A DNA stretch of 64,000 bases from positions 558,001-622,000 of the forward strand of contig CBDDII010000002.1 in assembly GCA_965228905.1 (NCBI GenBank). The letters run 5' to 3'. Made by a program: the position numbers and the translations under genes. Numbering within the stretch: the first letter of the stretch is position 1; every line of letters begins with the position of its first letter. The notes below the pieces were generated by a model. That model worked only from the letters and a program-made list of their open reading frames with translations, did no database searches and was not told the DNA's origin. Below, one piece after another: positions 50,838 to 59,402 of this stretch. This stretch comes from CALKXV01 sp965228905. GTDB taxonomy: Bacteria; Pseudomonadota; Alphaproteobacteria; Rhodobacterales; Rhodobacteraceae.

Positions 50838-52556
50838 TCAGTCGCGCACCCCGGAAAACCGCGCCTGCCATGCCTCGCGTTCTTCATCCGCGATCTTGGC
50901 AAACAGAACATCCGGCACCGTGAATGCGTGCCCGGCGGGCAGGGCGCTCAACGCCTCACCCATTTCGGCGGGCCATTCGGTGTCCAGCGTGTTCATCGCA
51001 CTCAGCAATTTGGCCGAGGCGTCGGGGATGAACGGCGAAGAGATCACCGCATAGACACGGATCAGGTTCAGGGCCAGCCGGATTTGCGCCGCCGCCTGCT
51101 CGGGATTTTCCTTGAACACAGACCAGGGTGCCGCCGATTGCAGATACTCGTTGCCCAGCACCCAGAGTGCCCGCAACTCGCCCGCCGCCTTGCGGATCTC
51201 GATCGCCTCCATCTGGGTTTGATAGGCCTGCAATCCCGCGTTGAGCTTGTCGATCAACGCCTGTTCTTCTGCGCCCCATTCGCCACCCGCCGGCACCTCT
51301 TCGCCGAATTTCGAACGGCAGAACTTGGTGACGCGACTGACAAAGTTGCCCAGCACGTCGGCCAGATCCTTGTTGACCGAGGCCTGGAAATTCTCCCAGG
51401 TAAACTCGCTGTCACTGCTTTCGGGTGCATGGGACAACAACCACCAGCGCCAGTAATCGGCGGGCAGGATTTCCAGCGCCTGGTCCATGAAGACACCGCG
51501 CCCCTGGGACGTGCTGAACTGGCCACCGTCGTAATTCAGGTAGTTGAACGACTTGATGTAATCGACCAGCTTCCAAGGCTCGCCCGACCCGATAATCGTC
51601 GCGGGGAAGGACAGGGTGTGGAACGGCACGTTATCCTTGCCCATGAACTGAACATAGCGCACGTCATCGGCCCCCCTGTCGGTGCGCCACCAGCGTTCCC
51701 ATTCCGCATCTCCCGCGCCGCGCGCGTCCGACCACTCCTTTGCGCAGGCGATGTATTCGATCGGCGCGTCGAACCAGACGTAAAAGACCTTGCCCTCCAT
51801 GCCCGGCCAGTCCTCGGTGCCCTTCCTGACCGGAATGCCCCAGTCCAGGTCGCGCGTGATCCCCCGGTCCTGCAACCCGTCGCCATCGTTCAGCCACTTC
51901 TTCGCGATCGAGGTCGTCAGGATCGGCCAATCCTTCTTTGAATCGATCCAGTCTGAAAGCTGGCCACGCAGGGACCGCTGCTTCAGGTAAAGATGCTTGG
52001 TCTCGCGCACCTCAAGGTCCGTGGACCCCGAGATCGCGCTGCGCGGCTCGATCAAGTCGGTCGGGTCCAATTGCTTGGTGCAATTCTCGCATTGGTCGCC
52101 ACGCGCCTTGTCATAACCGCAGTTCGGGCAGATGCCTTCGATGTAACGATCCGGCAGGAACCGACCGTCGGCGTTCGAGTACACCTGTTTCTCGACCACC
52201 TCGTCGATCAACCCGGCTTCGGCCAGACGTCCGGCGAAATGCTGGGTCAGAGCATGGTTCTGAGGGCTGGACGACCGGCCGTACTTGTCAAACGACAGGC
52301 GGAAGCCGTCGGCCAGATCCTTTTGCACCTGCCACATCTCGGCGCAATACTCCGCGACCGGCTTTCCGGCCTTGGCCGCGGCCAGCTCAGCGGGCGTACC
52401 ATGTTCATCGGTCGCGCAGAGAAACAGCACCTCGTGACCCTTTGCCCGCATGTAACGAGCGTAGAGGTCAGCGGGCAACTGGCTGCCGACAAGATTGCCG
52501 AGGTGTTTGATCCCGTTGATATAGGGGATCGCGCTGGTGATGAGGATGCGGTCCAT
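50838..52556 (-). CDS. metG: methionyl-tRNA synthetase
   Basis: MetG charges tRNA(Met). The 572-residue product begins MDRILITSAIPYINGIKHLG with the HIGH-type HLGN at 18-21, a zinc insertion with CPNCGYDKARGDQCENC near 144-160, and the second signature FSTSQGRG near 338 in place of KMSKS, as in a common alphaproteobacterial form. The C-terminal dimerisation domain is absent, typical of the short class. It converges on the Lrp gene. Confidence 0.96.
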   Translation of the reverse strand: MDRILITSAIPYINGIKHLGNLVGSQLPADLYARYMRAKGHEVLFLCATDEHGTPAELAAAKAGKPVAEYCAEMWQVQKDLADGFRLSFDKYGRSSSPQNHALTQHFAGRLAEAGLIDEVVEKQVYSNADGRFLPDRYIEGICPNCGYDKARGDQCENCTKQLDPTDLIEPRSAISGSTDLEVRETKHLYLKQRSLRGQLSDWIDSKKDWPILTTSIAKKWLNDGDGLQDRGITRDLDWGIPVRKGTEDWPGMEGKVFYVWFDAPIEYIACAKEWSDARGAGDAEWERWWRTDRGADDVRYVQFMGKDNVPFHTLSFPATIIGSGEPWKLVDYIKSFNYLNYDGGQFSTSQGRGVFMDQALEILPADYWRWWLLSHAPESSDSEFTWENFQASVNKDLADVLGNFVSRVTKFCRSKFGEEVPAGGEWGAEEQALIDKLNAGLQAYQTQMEAIEIRKAAGELRALWVLGNEYLQSAAPWSVFKENPEQAAAQIRLALNLIRVYAVISSPFIPDASAKLLSAMNTLDTEWPAEMGEALSALPAGHAFTVPDVLFAKIADEEREAWQARFSGVRD

Positions 52557-52869
52557 AAGTCGTATTCCCTGACGTCGACCGGCGCTGTCTAGCCCAAGGT
52601 CACGCGCACGTCACCCCTTGTTTCGCCGCGCTGTCGCGCGTCGACCCATGCGAGGGGTCTACCCCTCGCGCTCCCCGAAGTATTCGGACAGAAGAAGGAA
52701 AGGCAGGTCCACCCCCGGTGCGATCAGATCGAGACCGGGGGCTTCTCCTGTCACGGCCATCGGGCTTCCCCTGTACCGTGAGGCCCGGTTTTACCCAATT
52801 TGATTAAAATTTCGCTTCTTCTGTCGAAAAAACTTCGGGGGGAGCGCGAAGCGCGGGGGGCAGAGCCCC
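52557..52869. other. 313 bp gap between ppk2 and metG, mostly repeats
   Basis: No gene is seen. The gap holds two inverted copies of the G-rich hairpin repeat (52651-52700 and 52811-52870) around about 110 bp that include CACCCCCGG / CCGGGGG dyads and an AT-rich TTTGATTAAAATTT tract near 52800. The right-hand copy probably ends ppk2 transcription, and the metG promoter should lie in the left part. Confidence 0.6.
52651..52700 (+). repeat. G-rich hairpin repeat, copy 2
   Basis: CGAGGGG-TCTA-CCCCTCG (52651-52668) followed by CGCTCCCCGAAGTATTCGGA and CAGAAGAAGG. The tail CCCCGAAGTATTCGGACAGA corresponds to CCCCGAAGTTTTTTCGACAG in the inverted copy at 52811-52870. Confidence 0.65.
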
Positions 52870-52870
52870 C
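52811..52870 (-). repeat. G-rich hairpin repeat, copy 3, acting as ppk2 terminator
   Basis: On the minus strand, directly after the ppk2 stop, come GGGGGC-TCT-GCCCCC and GCGCTTCGCGC dyads, then CTCCCCCCGAAGTTTTTTCG. Hairpin plus T6 can terminate ppk2 transcription. The copy is inverted relative to copy 2. Confidence 0.65.
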
Positions 52871-53739
52871 TACTGGGTGCGGCTTTTGCGCGTCTCGGGG
52901 TGAAGCGCCGTGGCAAGGATGTGGTCTGTCTGGTGCAAGACGTGGTTGGCCTGCCCGACGATCTGTGGGTCGGGCGGCGTGGCGATTGCCGGATCCTTGC
53001 CGGGATAATCCAGTGTCGAAAGAAAGTGGCGCATGCAGTTCAGTCGGGCGCGTTTCTTGTCGTCGGATTTGATGATCGTCCAGGGCGCGTCGGCGGTGTC
53101 GGTGTAAAACAGCATCGCCTCTTTCGCCTCGGTATAGTCATCCCATTTGTCGAGGCTGGCCTTGTCGATCGGCGAGAGTTTCCAGCGTTTCAAGGGGTCG
53201 GTCTCGCGAGAGTCGAAGCGTCGGCGCTGTTCGTCACGGGTGACCGAGAACCAGTACTTGTAAAGCCGGATGTCCGACCGGGTCAGCATCCGCTCGAACT
53301 CGGGCGTCTGGCGCATGAACTCCAGGTATTCGGAAGGCTCGCAAAACCCCATGACCCGTTCAACGCCTGCGCGATTGTACCAGGACCGGTCATAGAAAAC
53401 CATTTCGCCGGTGGTGGGCAACTGGCTGATGTAGCGTTGAAAGAACCATTGTCCGCGCTCTTCTTCGGTCGGCTTGTTCAGCGCCACGACACGGGCCGCG
53501 CGGGGGTTGAGGTGTTCCATGAACCGCTTGATCGTCCCGCCCTTGCCGGCGGCGTCGCGACCTTCGAACAACAGCACGAACTTCTGCCCGGTGTCCTGCG
53601 CCCAAAGCTGCACCTTCAAAAGCTCGGCCTGAAGCTCGGCCTTTTCCGTTTCATAGGTCTTGCGGTCAAGACGCTCGGCATAGGGATAACGGCCATTGTC
53701 GAAGATGGCGGCCTGGTTTCCGGTCTGATCCTTGGGCAT
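52870..53739 (-). CDS. ppk2: polyphosphate kinase 2
   Basis: PPK2 moves phosphate between polyphosphate and nucleotides, mostly making NTP from polyphosphate. The 289-residue single-domain product has Walker A EGRDAAGKGGTIKRF (lysine 66), the lid region LNKPTEEERGQWFFQRYISQ near 88-107, and Walker B VFYDRSWYNR (D117) near 114-123. The length fits class I. A perfect FnrL-type box lies 58 bp upstream of the start. It is transcribed from the gap behind fabI. Confidence 0.95.
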   Translation of the reverse strand: MPKDQTGNQAAIFDNGRYPYAERLDRKTYETEKAELQAELLKVQLWAQDTGQKFVLLFEGRDAAGKGGTIKRFMEHLNPRAARVVALNKPTEEERGQWFFQRYISQLPTTGEMVFYDRSWYNRAGVERVMGFCEPSEYLEFMRQTPEFERMLTRSDIRLYKYWFSVTRDEQRRRFDSRETDPLKRWKLSPIDKASLDKWDDYTEAKEAMLFYTDTADAPWTIIKSDDKKRARLNCMRHFLSTLDYPGKDPAIATPPDPQIVGQANHVLHQTDHILATALHPETRKSRTQ

Positions 53740-53796
53740 GGGCGGCTCCGTCGTTGTGATCCGGCCCTAGTCTAGCTGGATCGAACGAACCGCGCC

Positions 53797-53810
53797 TTGA
53801 TGCGGATCAA
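53797..53810. promoter_or_regulatory. perfect FNR/FnrL box upstream of ppk2
   Basis: TTGATGCGGATCAA is an exact match to TTGAT-N4-ATCAA. Its centre is about 64 bp upstream of the ppk2 start and it lies 7 bp beyond the fabI stop, so ppk2 is the natural target. The spacing allows activation near -40 of a promoter 25 bp before the start codon. Confidence 0.65.
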
Positions 53811-53817
53811 CAAGAGG

Positions 53818-54603
53818 TCACAGGTTCTCCTGCTGCATCATGCCCAAGACGTGATAGCCGCCGTCCACGCGGATGATCTCGCCCGTGGTGCAGGCTCCGT
53901 GATCGGAACAGAGGTACACCGCCGTGCCGCCCACGGCCTCCAGCGTTGCATTCGCGCGCAGGGGGGCGTTCATCTCGGTGGTCTTGTAGGTCTTTCGCGC
54001 CCCGCCGATGGCGGCACCCGCCAGGGTCTTCATCGGCCCCGGCGAGATGGCGTTGACGCGAATGCCCCCCGGCCCCAGATCGTTGGCCAGATAGCGCACC
54101 GCACTTTCAAGGGCGGCCTTGGCCACGCCCATGACGTTGTAGTTCGGCTGCACCCGGTTCGAGCCCATGTAGGTCAGCGTGATCAGCGTGCCGCCGTCGC
54201 TCATCAAGGGTTCGGCATGACGCGCGATGTCGATGAAGGAATAGCAAGAGATATTGAGCGAGTTCAGGAAGTTGTCGCGCGATGTATTGACGAAGCGCCC
54301 GGTCAGTTCGGTCTTGTCGGAAAAGGCGATGGCGTGGACCACGAAGTCCAGCTTGCCCCAACGCTCCTTCAGGGCGGCAAACAGCCCCTCGACCGAGGCC
54401 GCATCAGTCACGTCCACATCGACCAGAAAGTCCGATCCGACACTGGCCGCCAGCGGCCCGACCCGTTTCCCGAACGCCTCGCCCTGATAGGAAAACGCCA
54501 GTTCCGCGCCCTCGTCGGCCAGGGCCTTGGCAATCCCCCAGGCGATCGAACGTTCGTTGGCGACACCCATCACCAGCCCACGTTTTCCAGTCATCAGGCC
54601 CAT
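53818..54603 (-). CDS. fabI: enoyl-ACP reductase (NADH)
   Basis: FabI reduces trans-2-enoyl-ACP in each fatty acid elongation cycle. The 261-residue product begins MGLMTGKRGLVMGVANERSI with the cofactor loop GVANERSIAWG (residues 13-23), and has the Y-x6-K catalytic pair in NYNVMGVAKAALES near 158-171, the FabI version of the short-chain dehydrogenase site. It is the third gene of the fabA-fabB-fabI set, here separated from fabB by an opposite-strand gene. Confidence 0.95.
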   Translation of the reverse strand: MGLMTGKRGLVMGVANERSIAWGIAKALADEGAELAFSYQGEAFGKRVGPLAASVGSDFLVDVDVTDAASVEGLFAALKERWGKLDFVVHAIAFSDKTELTGRFVNTSRDNFLNSLNISCYSFIDIARHAEPLMSDGGTLITLTYMGSNRVQPNYNVMGVAKAALESAVRYLANDLGPGGIRVNAISPGPMKTLAGAAIGGARKTYKTTEMNAPLRANATLEAVGGTAVYLCSDHGACTTGEIIRVDGGYHVLGMMQQENL

Positions 54604-54765
54604 TTGACATTCCTCATTCGCTTCCTTCCTTCGGTCATGCCGCGCAACGAAAGGTAATTCAAGATGGCAAAGGATCGAGCGCGGATTCCGCTCTGAAGCG
54701 CCAAACTATCGTCACGTTTGACGAATACCCCCGATTCCAAGCGACTTGGAAAACGGGGTTGGCCC

Positions 54766-55887
54766 ATGCAAAAGGTTGTTTTAATAGGCGTTCTTGGTGC
54801 CGGCGTCCTGTTGATCGCACTCGCCGGTGCAATGACGGCGGTGACCCTGTCGGAACCGCCCGGGCGCACCGCGTCACTCAGCGACGAGGGCGCAGAACTG
54901 GTCAACAAGATCGAAGACCTTGCCGCAAGGCCCGAGGCCAAGGCGGCCCCCAACACGACAAGTTTCATTCGCGACAAGGCCCGCGAGTTGGCCGCCGAAG
55001 TCGCCGCAGCCCCCGAGGCCTGCATCATGGACGGTACAGAAGGGCTGCAATTCGCCTCCGCCTGCGTGACCCCGGCGACGGCCTACCTGTCGCTCCGCCC
55101 GGCCGAGGTCGCCTGGCTCGATCACCTGGCCGGTCACCCAGGCCTGAAAACCGTCGAGGCCCGCTTTTTGAAGGCCAGCGATCTCAAGGGCTTTGCGGCG
55201 CTGCCCAACCTTGAAAAGCTGGTGCTCGTCGGCTGCCAGATCGGCGACTATTCCGCCCTGTCACAGATGACGCGGCTCAACGATCTGGTCCTTTACGACT
55301 GCGATCTCTCCGATCTGGCCTTCGTTCGCGATCTGTCTGGTCTCACGTCCCTCGCCATCGGTGAAACCCGCGTGTCCGACCTGTCGCCGCTTGCCGGGCA
55401 CCTCGCCTTGCAGCGCCTCAGCCTTGATCGCACGCCGGTTGTCGACCTGTCGCCACTTTCCAGCGTTCCGTCGCTCCGCTCGCTCTCGGCCAATGAAACC
55501 GCGCTCTACGACCTTTCCCCGCTGAAAGACCTCACCGGATTAGCCGAACTGGCGCTGTTCGACACCGAAGTCGCCGATGTCACACCCCTTGCGGGGCTTT
55601 CCAACCTCAGCACGCTGATCCTCGACAGCACGCAGATTTCCGATCTGACACCCCTTGCGGGTCTGACCCGGATCACCCGGCTCGAGGTTGACCGGACGGC
55701 CATCACCGATGTCTCGCCGCTGGCGGGGATGACGAGCCTCAGCTGGCTGGACCTGAAGGAAACCGGCGTCACCGACCTGTCGGCGCTGGCCGGTCTGCCG
55801 CGCCTGCGCAGGCTGGATCTGACAGGGGCAACGGGCGCGGATACCGCGCCGCTCCAAGGTAAGGACGGGCTTGAGATCAAGCTCTAG
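54766..55887 (+). CDS. exported leucine-rich-repeat protein
   Basis: The 373-residue protein has one N-terminal helix (MQKVVLIGVLGAGVLLIALA), a linker, and from about residue 140 to the end about ten internalin-type repeats of 21-22 residues, such as LSLDRTPVVDLSPLSSVPSL and LILDSTQISDLTPLAGLTRI. Such surfaces usually bind proteins. The TAG stop is the first triplet of repeat copy B. The gene lies between fabB and fabI on the opposite strand, which interrupts a gene pair normally adjacent. Confidence 0.9.
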   Translation: MQKVVLIGVLGAGVLLIALAGAMTAVTLSEPPGRTASLSDEGAELVNKIEDLAARPEAKAAPNTTSFIRDKARELAAEVAAAPEACIMDGTEGLQFASACVTPATAYLSLRPAEVAWLDHLAGHPGLKTVEARFLKASDLKGFAALPNLEKLVLVGCQIGDYSALSQMTRLNDLVLYDCDLSDLAFVRDLSGLTSLAIGETRVSDLSPLAGHLALQRLSLDRTPVVDLSPLSSVPSLRSLSANETALYDLSPLKDLTGLAELALFDTEVADVTPLAGLSNLSTLILDSTQISDLTPLAGLTRITRLEVDRTAITDVSPLAGMTSLSWLDLKETGVTDLSALAGLPRLRRLDLTGATGADTAPLQGKDGLEIKL

Positions 55888-55954
55888 AGCGATGGCGAGG
55901 AAATCGGCAACGATTTCCGGTCCGGACATCGCGGCAAATCAAAGAGACTCTGGT
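55885..55954 (+). repeat. stop-codon-overlapping repeat, copy B
   Basis: Begins TAGAGCGATGGCGAGGAAAT with the stem GGAAATCG-GCAA-CGATTTCC, continues GGACATCGCGGCAAATCA and ends near GACTCTGG. GCGATG and CATCGC inside it also pair. The first three bases are the stop of the leucine-rich-repeat gene; the last bases abut the fabB stop codon (55958-55956). Confidence 0.85.
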
Positions 55955-55955
55955 T

Positions 55956-57176
55956 TCACCCGTGATACTTGCTCATCGCGACCGTCGCATTCGTCCCGCC
56001 AAAGCCAAAGCTGTTCGATAGAACCGTGTCCAACTCCGCATCGGTGGTCTTGGTCACGATCTCTTCTGGTCGGATGGCGGGGTCCAGCGTGTTGACGTTG
56101 ATCGAGGGCGCCATGAAGCCGCCCTGCATCATGATCAGCGAATAGATCGCCTCGTGCACCCCCGCGGCGCCAAGCGAATGGCCGGTCATCGACTTGGTCG
56201 AAGAAATCGGCGCGTGGTCGTCGCCAAAGACGCGGCGCACGGCCTCTATCTCGGTCACGTCGCCAACGGGGGTCGAGGTGCCGTGGGCGTTGATGTAATC
56301 CACCTTGCGGTCGCCAAGGGTGCTGGCCGCCAGCCGCATCGACCGCTCGCCGCCTTCGCCAGAAGGGGCCACCATGTCGTAACCGTCCGACGTCGCGCCA
56401 TAGCCGGTGACTTCGGCATAGATCTTGGCCCCGCGCGCCTTGGCGTGCTCCAGTTCTTCCAGCACCACCATGCCGCCGCCGCCGCCGATCACGAAACCGT
56501 CGCGGGTTTCGTCAAAGGCGCGGGCCGCGGTTTCGGGCGCATCGTTGTACTTGGATGACATCGCGCCCATGGCGTCGAAGAGGCAGGAAAGCGTCCAGTC
56601 CACTTCCTCGCCGCCACCGGCGAAAACGATGTCCTGCTTGCCCATCTGGATCTGTTCTGTCCCGTTGCCCATGCAATGCAGTGTGGTCGAACAGGCAGAG
56701 GTGATCGAATAGTTGATCCCCTTGATCTTGAACGGCGTCGCCAGACAGGCCGAAACGGTCGAGGACATGCAGCGCGTCACCATGAAAGGGCCCATACGTT
56801 TGGGCGCGCCTTTCTCGATCACAGTCTGGTGGGCGGTAAAGAAGTTCGAGGTCGAAGGCCCGCCCGAACCGGCCACCAGCCCGGTTTTCTCGTTCGAGAT
56901 GTCGCTTTCCTCAAGCCCCGCATCGGCGATGGCCTGTTCCATTGCAAGATAGGCGTAAGAGGCGGTCGGGCCCATGAAGCGCAACTGCCGCTTGTCGATA
57001 TGCTCGGCCAGGTCGATGTCGGGGACACCGGCGACCTGGCTGCGAAAACCCTTGTCGGCATAGTCCTGCTGGAAGGTGATGCCCGACTTGCCGGCGCGCA
57101 GGCTGGCTTCGGTTTCAGAGACATTGTTGCCAATCGGGCAGACGATTCCGATACCAGTGATGACGACGCGACGCAT
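55956..57176 (-). CDS. fabB: beta-ketoacyl-ACP synthase I
   Basis: FabB elongates the cis-3-decenoyl chain made by FabA and so is needed for unsaturated fatty acids. The 406-residue thiolase-fold product has the catalytic cysteine in SITSACSTTLHCMGN (C162), histidines in NAHGTSTPVGD near 295 and SMTGHSLGAAG near 330, and the end LSNSFGFGGTNATVAMSKYHG-like. It is in line with fabA and fabI, but two accessory genes separate it from fabA. Confidence 0.95.
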   Translation of the reverse strand: MRRVVITGIGIVCPIGNNVSETEASLRAGKSGITFQQDYADKGFRSQVAGVPDIDLAEHIDKRQLRFMGPTASYAYLAMEQAIADAGLEESDISNEKTGLVAGSGGPSTSNFFTAHQTVIEKGAPKRMGPFMVTRCMSSTVSACLATPFKIKGINYSITSACSTTLHCMGNGTEQIQMGKQDIVFAGGGEEVDWTLSCLFDAMGAMSSKYNDAPETAARAFDETRDGFVIGGGGGMVVLEELEHAKARGAKIYAEVTGYGATSDGYDMVAPSGEGGERSMRLAASTLGDRKVDYINAHGTSTPVGDVTEIEAVRRVFGDDHAPISSTKSMTGHSLGAAGVHEAIYSLIMMQGGFMAPSINVNTLDPAIRPEEIVTKTTDAELDTVLSNSFGFGGTNATVAMSKYHG

Positions 57177-57363
57177 GGGTTCTCCTGTCCTTCGGTTCCC
57201 GCCTATCTAGGGCAGGGTTCGGGTTGCGGCAAGCGGTTAGGGGCGAAACAAGTCAGACGGCTTGGTCCGTGTTTGACAAAGACAGATTGATGCCCGATTA
57301 CGGTCATTCTTTGAATTCCGGGCGCTGTTACGACCATTGAAAGGCTGATTTGGGTTGGATTGA

Positions 57364-58149
57364 ATGCCGACTATTGGAAACAGGCTTACGTTGATGCGGA
57401 CGCAAAAAACACTTGGCAAAATTAGTTGCAACGGGCTGGGTGCTGCAGCCCTTTCCCGTATCCAGTCAAGAGCGGTCAGTGCGTTTCTCCTTGCGGCTCT
57501 TACGGTTTGGGCGCTCCTGTCAACTCCGGCTTTCGCGTTCGAGCCAACCGGTCAGTATGCCAAGTTCAACATCAATGGCTGGACCGTTCTCGTTTCTTCG
57601 CGGTTCGCCAATCAGCCGCGCGAACAGCAGGCCATTCTTCGCAAAATTCAAGCGCAGACCGCTTTCATCGTGAAAACGCTGCCCGCAAAGCAGGTCCGGG
57701 TCATGCGCAAGGCGGATATCTGGGTCGAACCGGACAGCCATTGGCGGGCGCTCGCCCGCCACCACGTCTCGAAAGCCGAAATCTATCAAGAGGGGCTCAA
57801 CGTCGCAAAATACCGCGACATAGAAATCTTTGGACGCTTCGCGAAACTGAGGCACCCCACGCTTCTGTTGCACGAACTGGCCCATGTCTATCACGACCGT
57901 GGCCTGGGATTTCAGGACAGGCGCATCGAGCGTCTTTACGAGGGGTTCAGGGCCTCGATGCCCACGGCAAAGGACCGTTGCGGCGTGCCGCAGAGAGCCT
58001 ATGCCCTGCATTCCCACAGCGAGTTTTTCGCGACCTTCACCGAAGCCTTCTTTGCGAAAACGTGCAGCTATCCCTACAACCGAGACACCATTCGCAAGTC
58101 TCACCCGCAAATGTTTGCGTTTCTGAGCAAAGTCTGGGGGGAAAGATGA
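57364..58149 (+). CDS. secreted HExxH metallopeptidase-like protein
   Basis: The 261-residue protein has a signal peptide ending near residue 58 (FLLAALTVWALLSTPAFA) and a zinc motif HELAH at 170-174 (TLLLHELAHVYHDRG). ALHSHSEFFATFTEAFFAK at about 214-232 supplies a third glutamate ligand. This HExxH then xEFFAxFxEAFF plan resembles the ATLF/M34-like gluzincins (anthrax lethal factor C-terminal domain and Pro-Pro endopeptidases). ATG at 57394 is an alternative start. The region is less GC-rich than its neighbours. Confidence 0.78.
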   Translation: MPTIGNRLTLMRTQKTLGKISCNGLGAAALSRIQSRAVSAFLLAALTVWALLSTPAFAFEPTGQYAKFNINGWTVLVSSRFANQPREQQAILRKIQAQTAFIVKTLPAKQVRVMRKADIWVEPDSHWRALARHHVSKAEIYQEGLNVAKYRDIEIFGRFAKLRHPTLLLHELAHVYHDRGLGFQDRRIERLYEGFRASMPTAKDRCGVPQRAYALHSHSEFFATFTEAFFAKTCSYPYNRDTIRKSHPQMFAFLSKVWGER

Positions 58150-58188
58150 CAGTGAGTGACGAAAGAAGTAAGTGAACGGAGTCCGGAC

Positions 58189-58569
58189 ATGATCTCAAGA
58201 TATCTCTTTGCAGCAGCGCTTTGCTTCGCCGCGTCCGGTGCGTCTGCCGAAGTACTGGTTTGCAAGCAAAGCAGTATTTCGTCATCGGGCTTCAACAGTA
58301 TCGCCGCCGCGCAATCCTGGTTCGTGAAGGAATTTGCCATCGAAATCCGGGGAAACGAGGCGCGCTCAAATGTCTACGGGCTTGGCACGGTGGAGGACGA
58401 CAAAGGGCGTAAGAGGATCACATTTGTCTCCGCAAGTTCTACCAACGTGCGCACCGATGTGCAGGTCACTTTCATTCCAAAGACCTCCGTCTATACCCAG
58501 AGGCTGGTAACAACCGGCAATTATGCGCAAACGCCTGGCGCCCGCGGTAAATGCGTGGTCAGGCAGTAA
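58189..58569 (+). CDS. hypothetical secreted protein, 126 residues
   Basis: The product has a signal peptide (MISRYLFAAALCFAASGASA) and a small beta-rich domain with cysteines near 24 and 122 (VLVCKQSS, GKCVVRQ), probably one disulphide. No family is recognised. GGAGTCCGG precedes ATG at 58189. It follows the metallopeptidase-like gene after 39 bp on the same strand, so the two may be a pair, for example a protease and its partner or inhibitor. Confidence 0.7.
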   Translation: MISRYLFAAALCFAASGASAEVLVCKQSSISSSGFNSIAAAQSWFVKEFAIEIRGNEARSNVYGLGTVEDDKGRKRITFVSASSTNVRTDVQVTFIPKTSVYTQRLVTTGNYAQTPGARGKCVVRQ

Positions 58570-58737
58570 AGACCTCATTCTTGACCGCCCCGACGCGATA
58601 CCGACGCAGTACAGACGTGTCGACGCGGCCTGTTTTCCCTGGAACTCATGGCGTAAGCGCACTTCTCCATTGCGAGAGCCAGTTGGTGCAGTTCGAACCG
58701 CTAAGATTTGTTGTCAGGATGTGCCGGGCAGGCTGCC

Positions 58738-59247
58738 TTAGTTCTCGCTCAACGCGACTTTCATGTCCTTGACCAGATAGATCACCTCGCCATCGGCTTC
58801 GACACGGCCATCGGCGACGCCCATGGTCAGGCGGCGGGTCTGCACTGCTTTCGTGAAATCAACCTGATAGGTCAACATCTTGCGGTTAGGCCGCACCATG
58901 CCGGTCAGCTTTACCTCGCCCACGCCAAGCGCATAGCCACGCCCCTGCCAGCCGCGCCAGCCAAGGTTGAAGCCGGTGAGTTGCCAAAGCCCGTCCAGGC
59001 CAAGGCAGCCGGGCATGATCGGGTTGCCGGGAAAGTGGCAATCAAAGAACCACAGGTCCGGCGTGATATCGAATTCCGCCGTCACATGCCCCTTGCCATG
59101 CTCGCCCCCATCCTCGGAAATCGAGGTGATCCGATCCATCATCAGCATCGGCGGTGCCGGAAGCTGGGCGTTGCCGGGTCCGAAAAGCTCGCCACGGGCG
59201 CAGGCCAGAAGACCTTCTTTGTCGAAAGATGTAGGATAATCGGCCAT
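58738..59247 (-). CDS. fabA: 3-hydroxydecanoyl-ACP dehydratase/isomerase
   Basis: FabA dehydrates 3-hydroxydecanoyl-ACP and isomerises the double bond, the branch point to unsaturated fatty acids. The 169-residue product carries the hot-dog fold with catalytic H71 in FFDCHFPGNPIMPGCLGLDG and D85 just after, and begins MADYPTSFDKEGLLACARGE. It is divergent from irr, the usual arrangement in Rhodobacteraceae. Downstream fabB is displaced by two opposite-strand genes. Confidence 0.95.
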   Translation of the reverse strand: MADYPTSFDKEGLLACARGELFGPGNAQLPAPPMLMMDRITSISEDGGEHGKGHVTAEFDITPDLWFFDCHFPGNPIMPGCLGLDGLWQLTGFNLGWRGWQGRGYALGVGEVKLTGMVRPNRKMLTYQVDFTKAVQTRRLTMGVADGRVEADGEVIYLVKDMKVALSEN

Positions 59248-59402
59248 TTGCGTCGGTTTCCGGTTTTGTTGCTGCTCGGTCATCCGCCCATAGCAGGGGC
59301 GAGGATTGTGGCGCAAGGGGCGACAGTTCGGCGCGATCGGGCAAAATCAGGGAAAATCCATTGAACACAAGGCAAAATCGCTCATATATAAGATGTACCC
59401 AC

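Noticed and set aside
58570..58737. possible tRNA or transposase remnant (GGTTCGAACTGC on the minus strand)
   Set aside because: The T-loop-like sequence is not accompanied by acceptor or anticodon stems, and the short frames do not resemble a transposase I can name.
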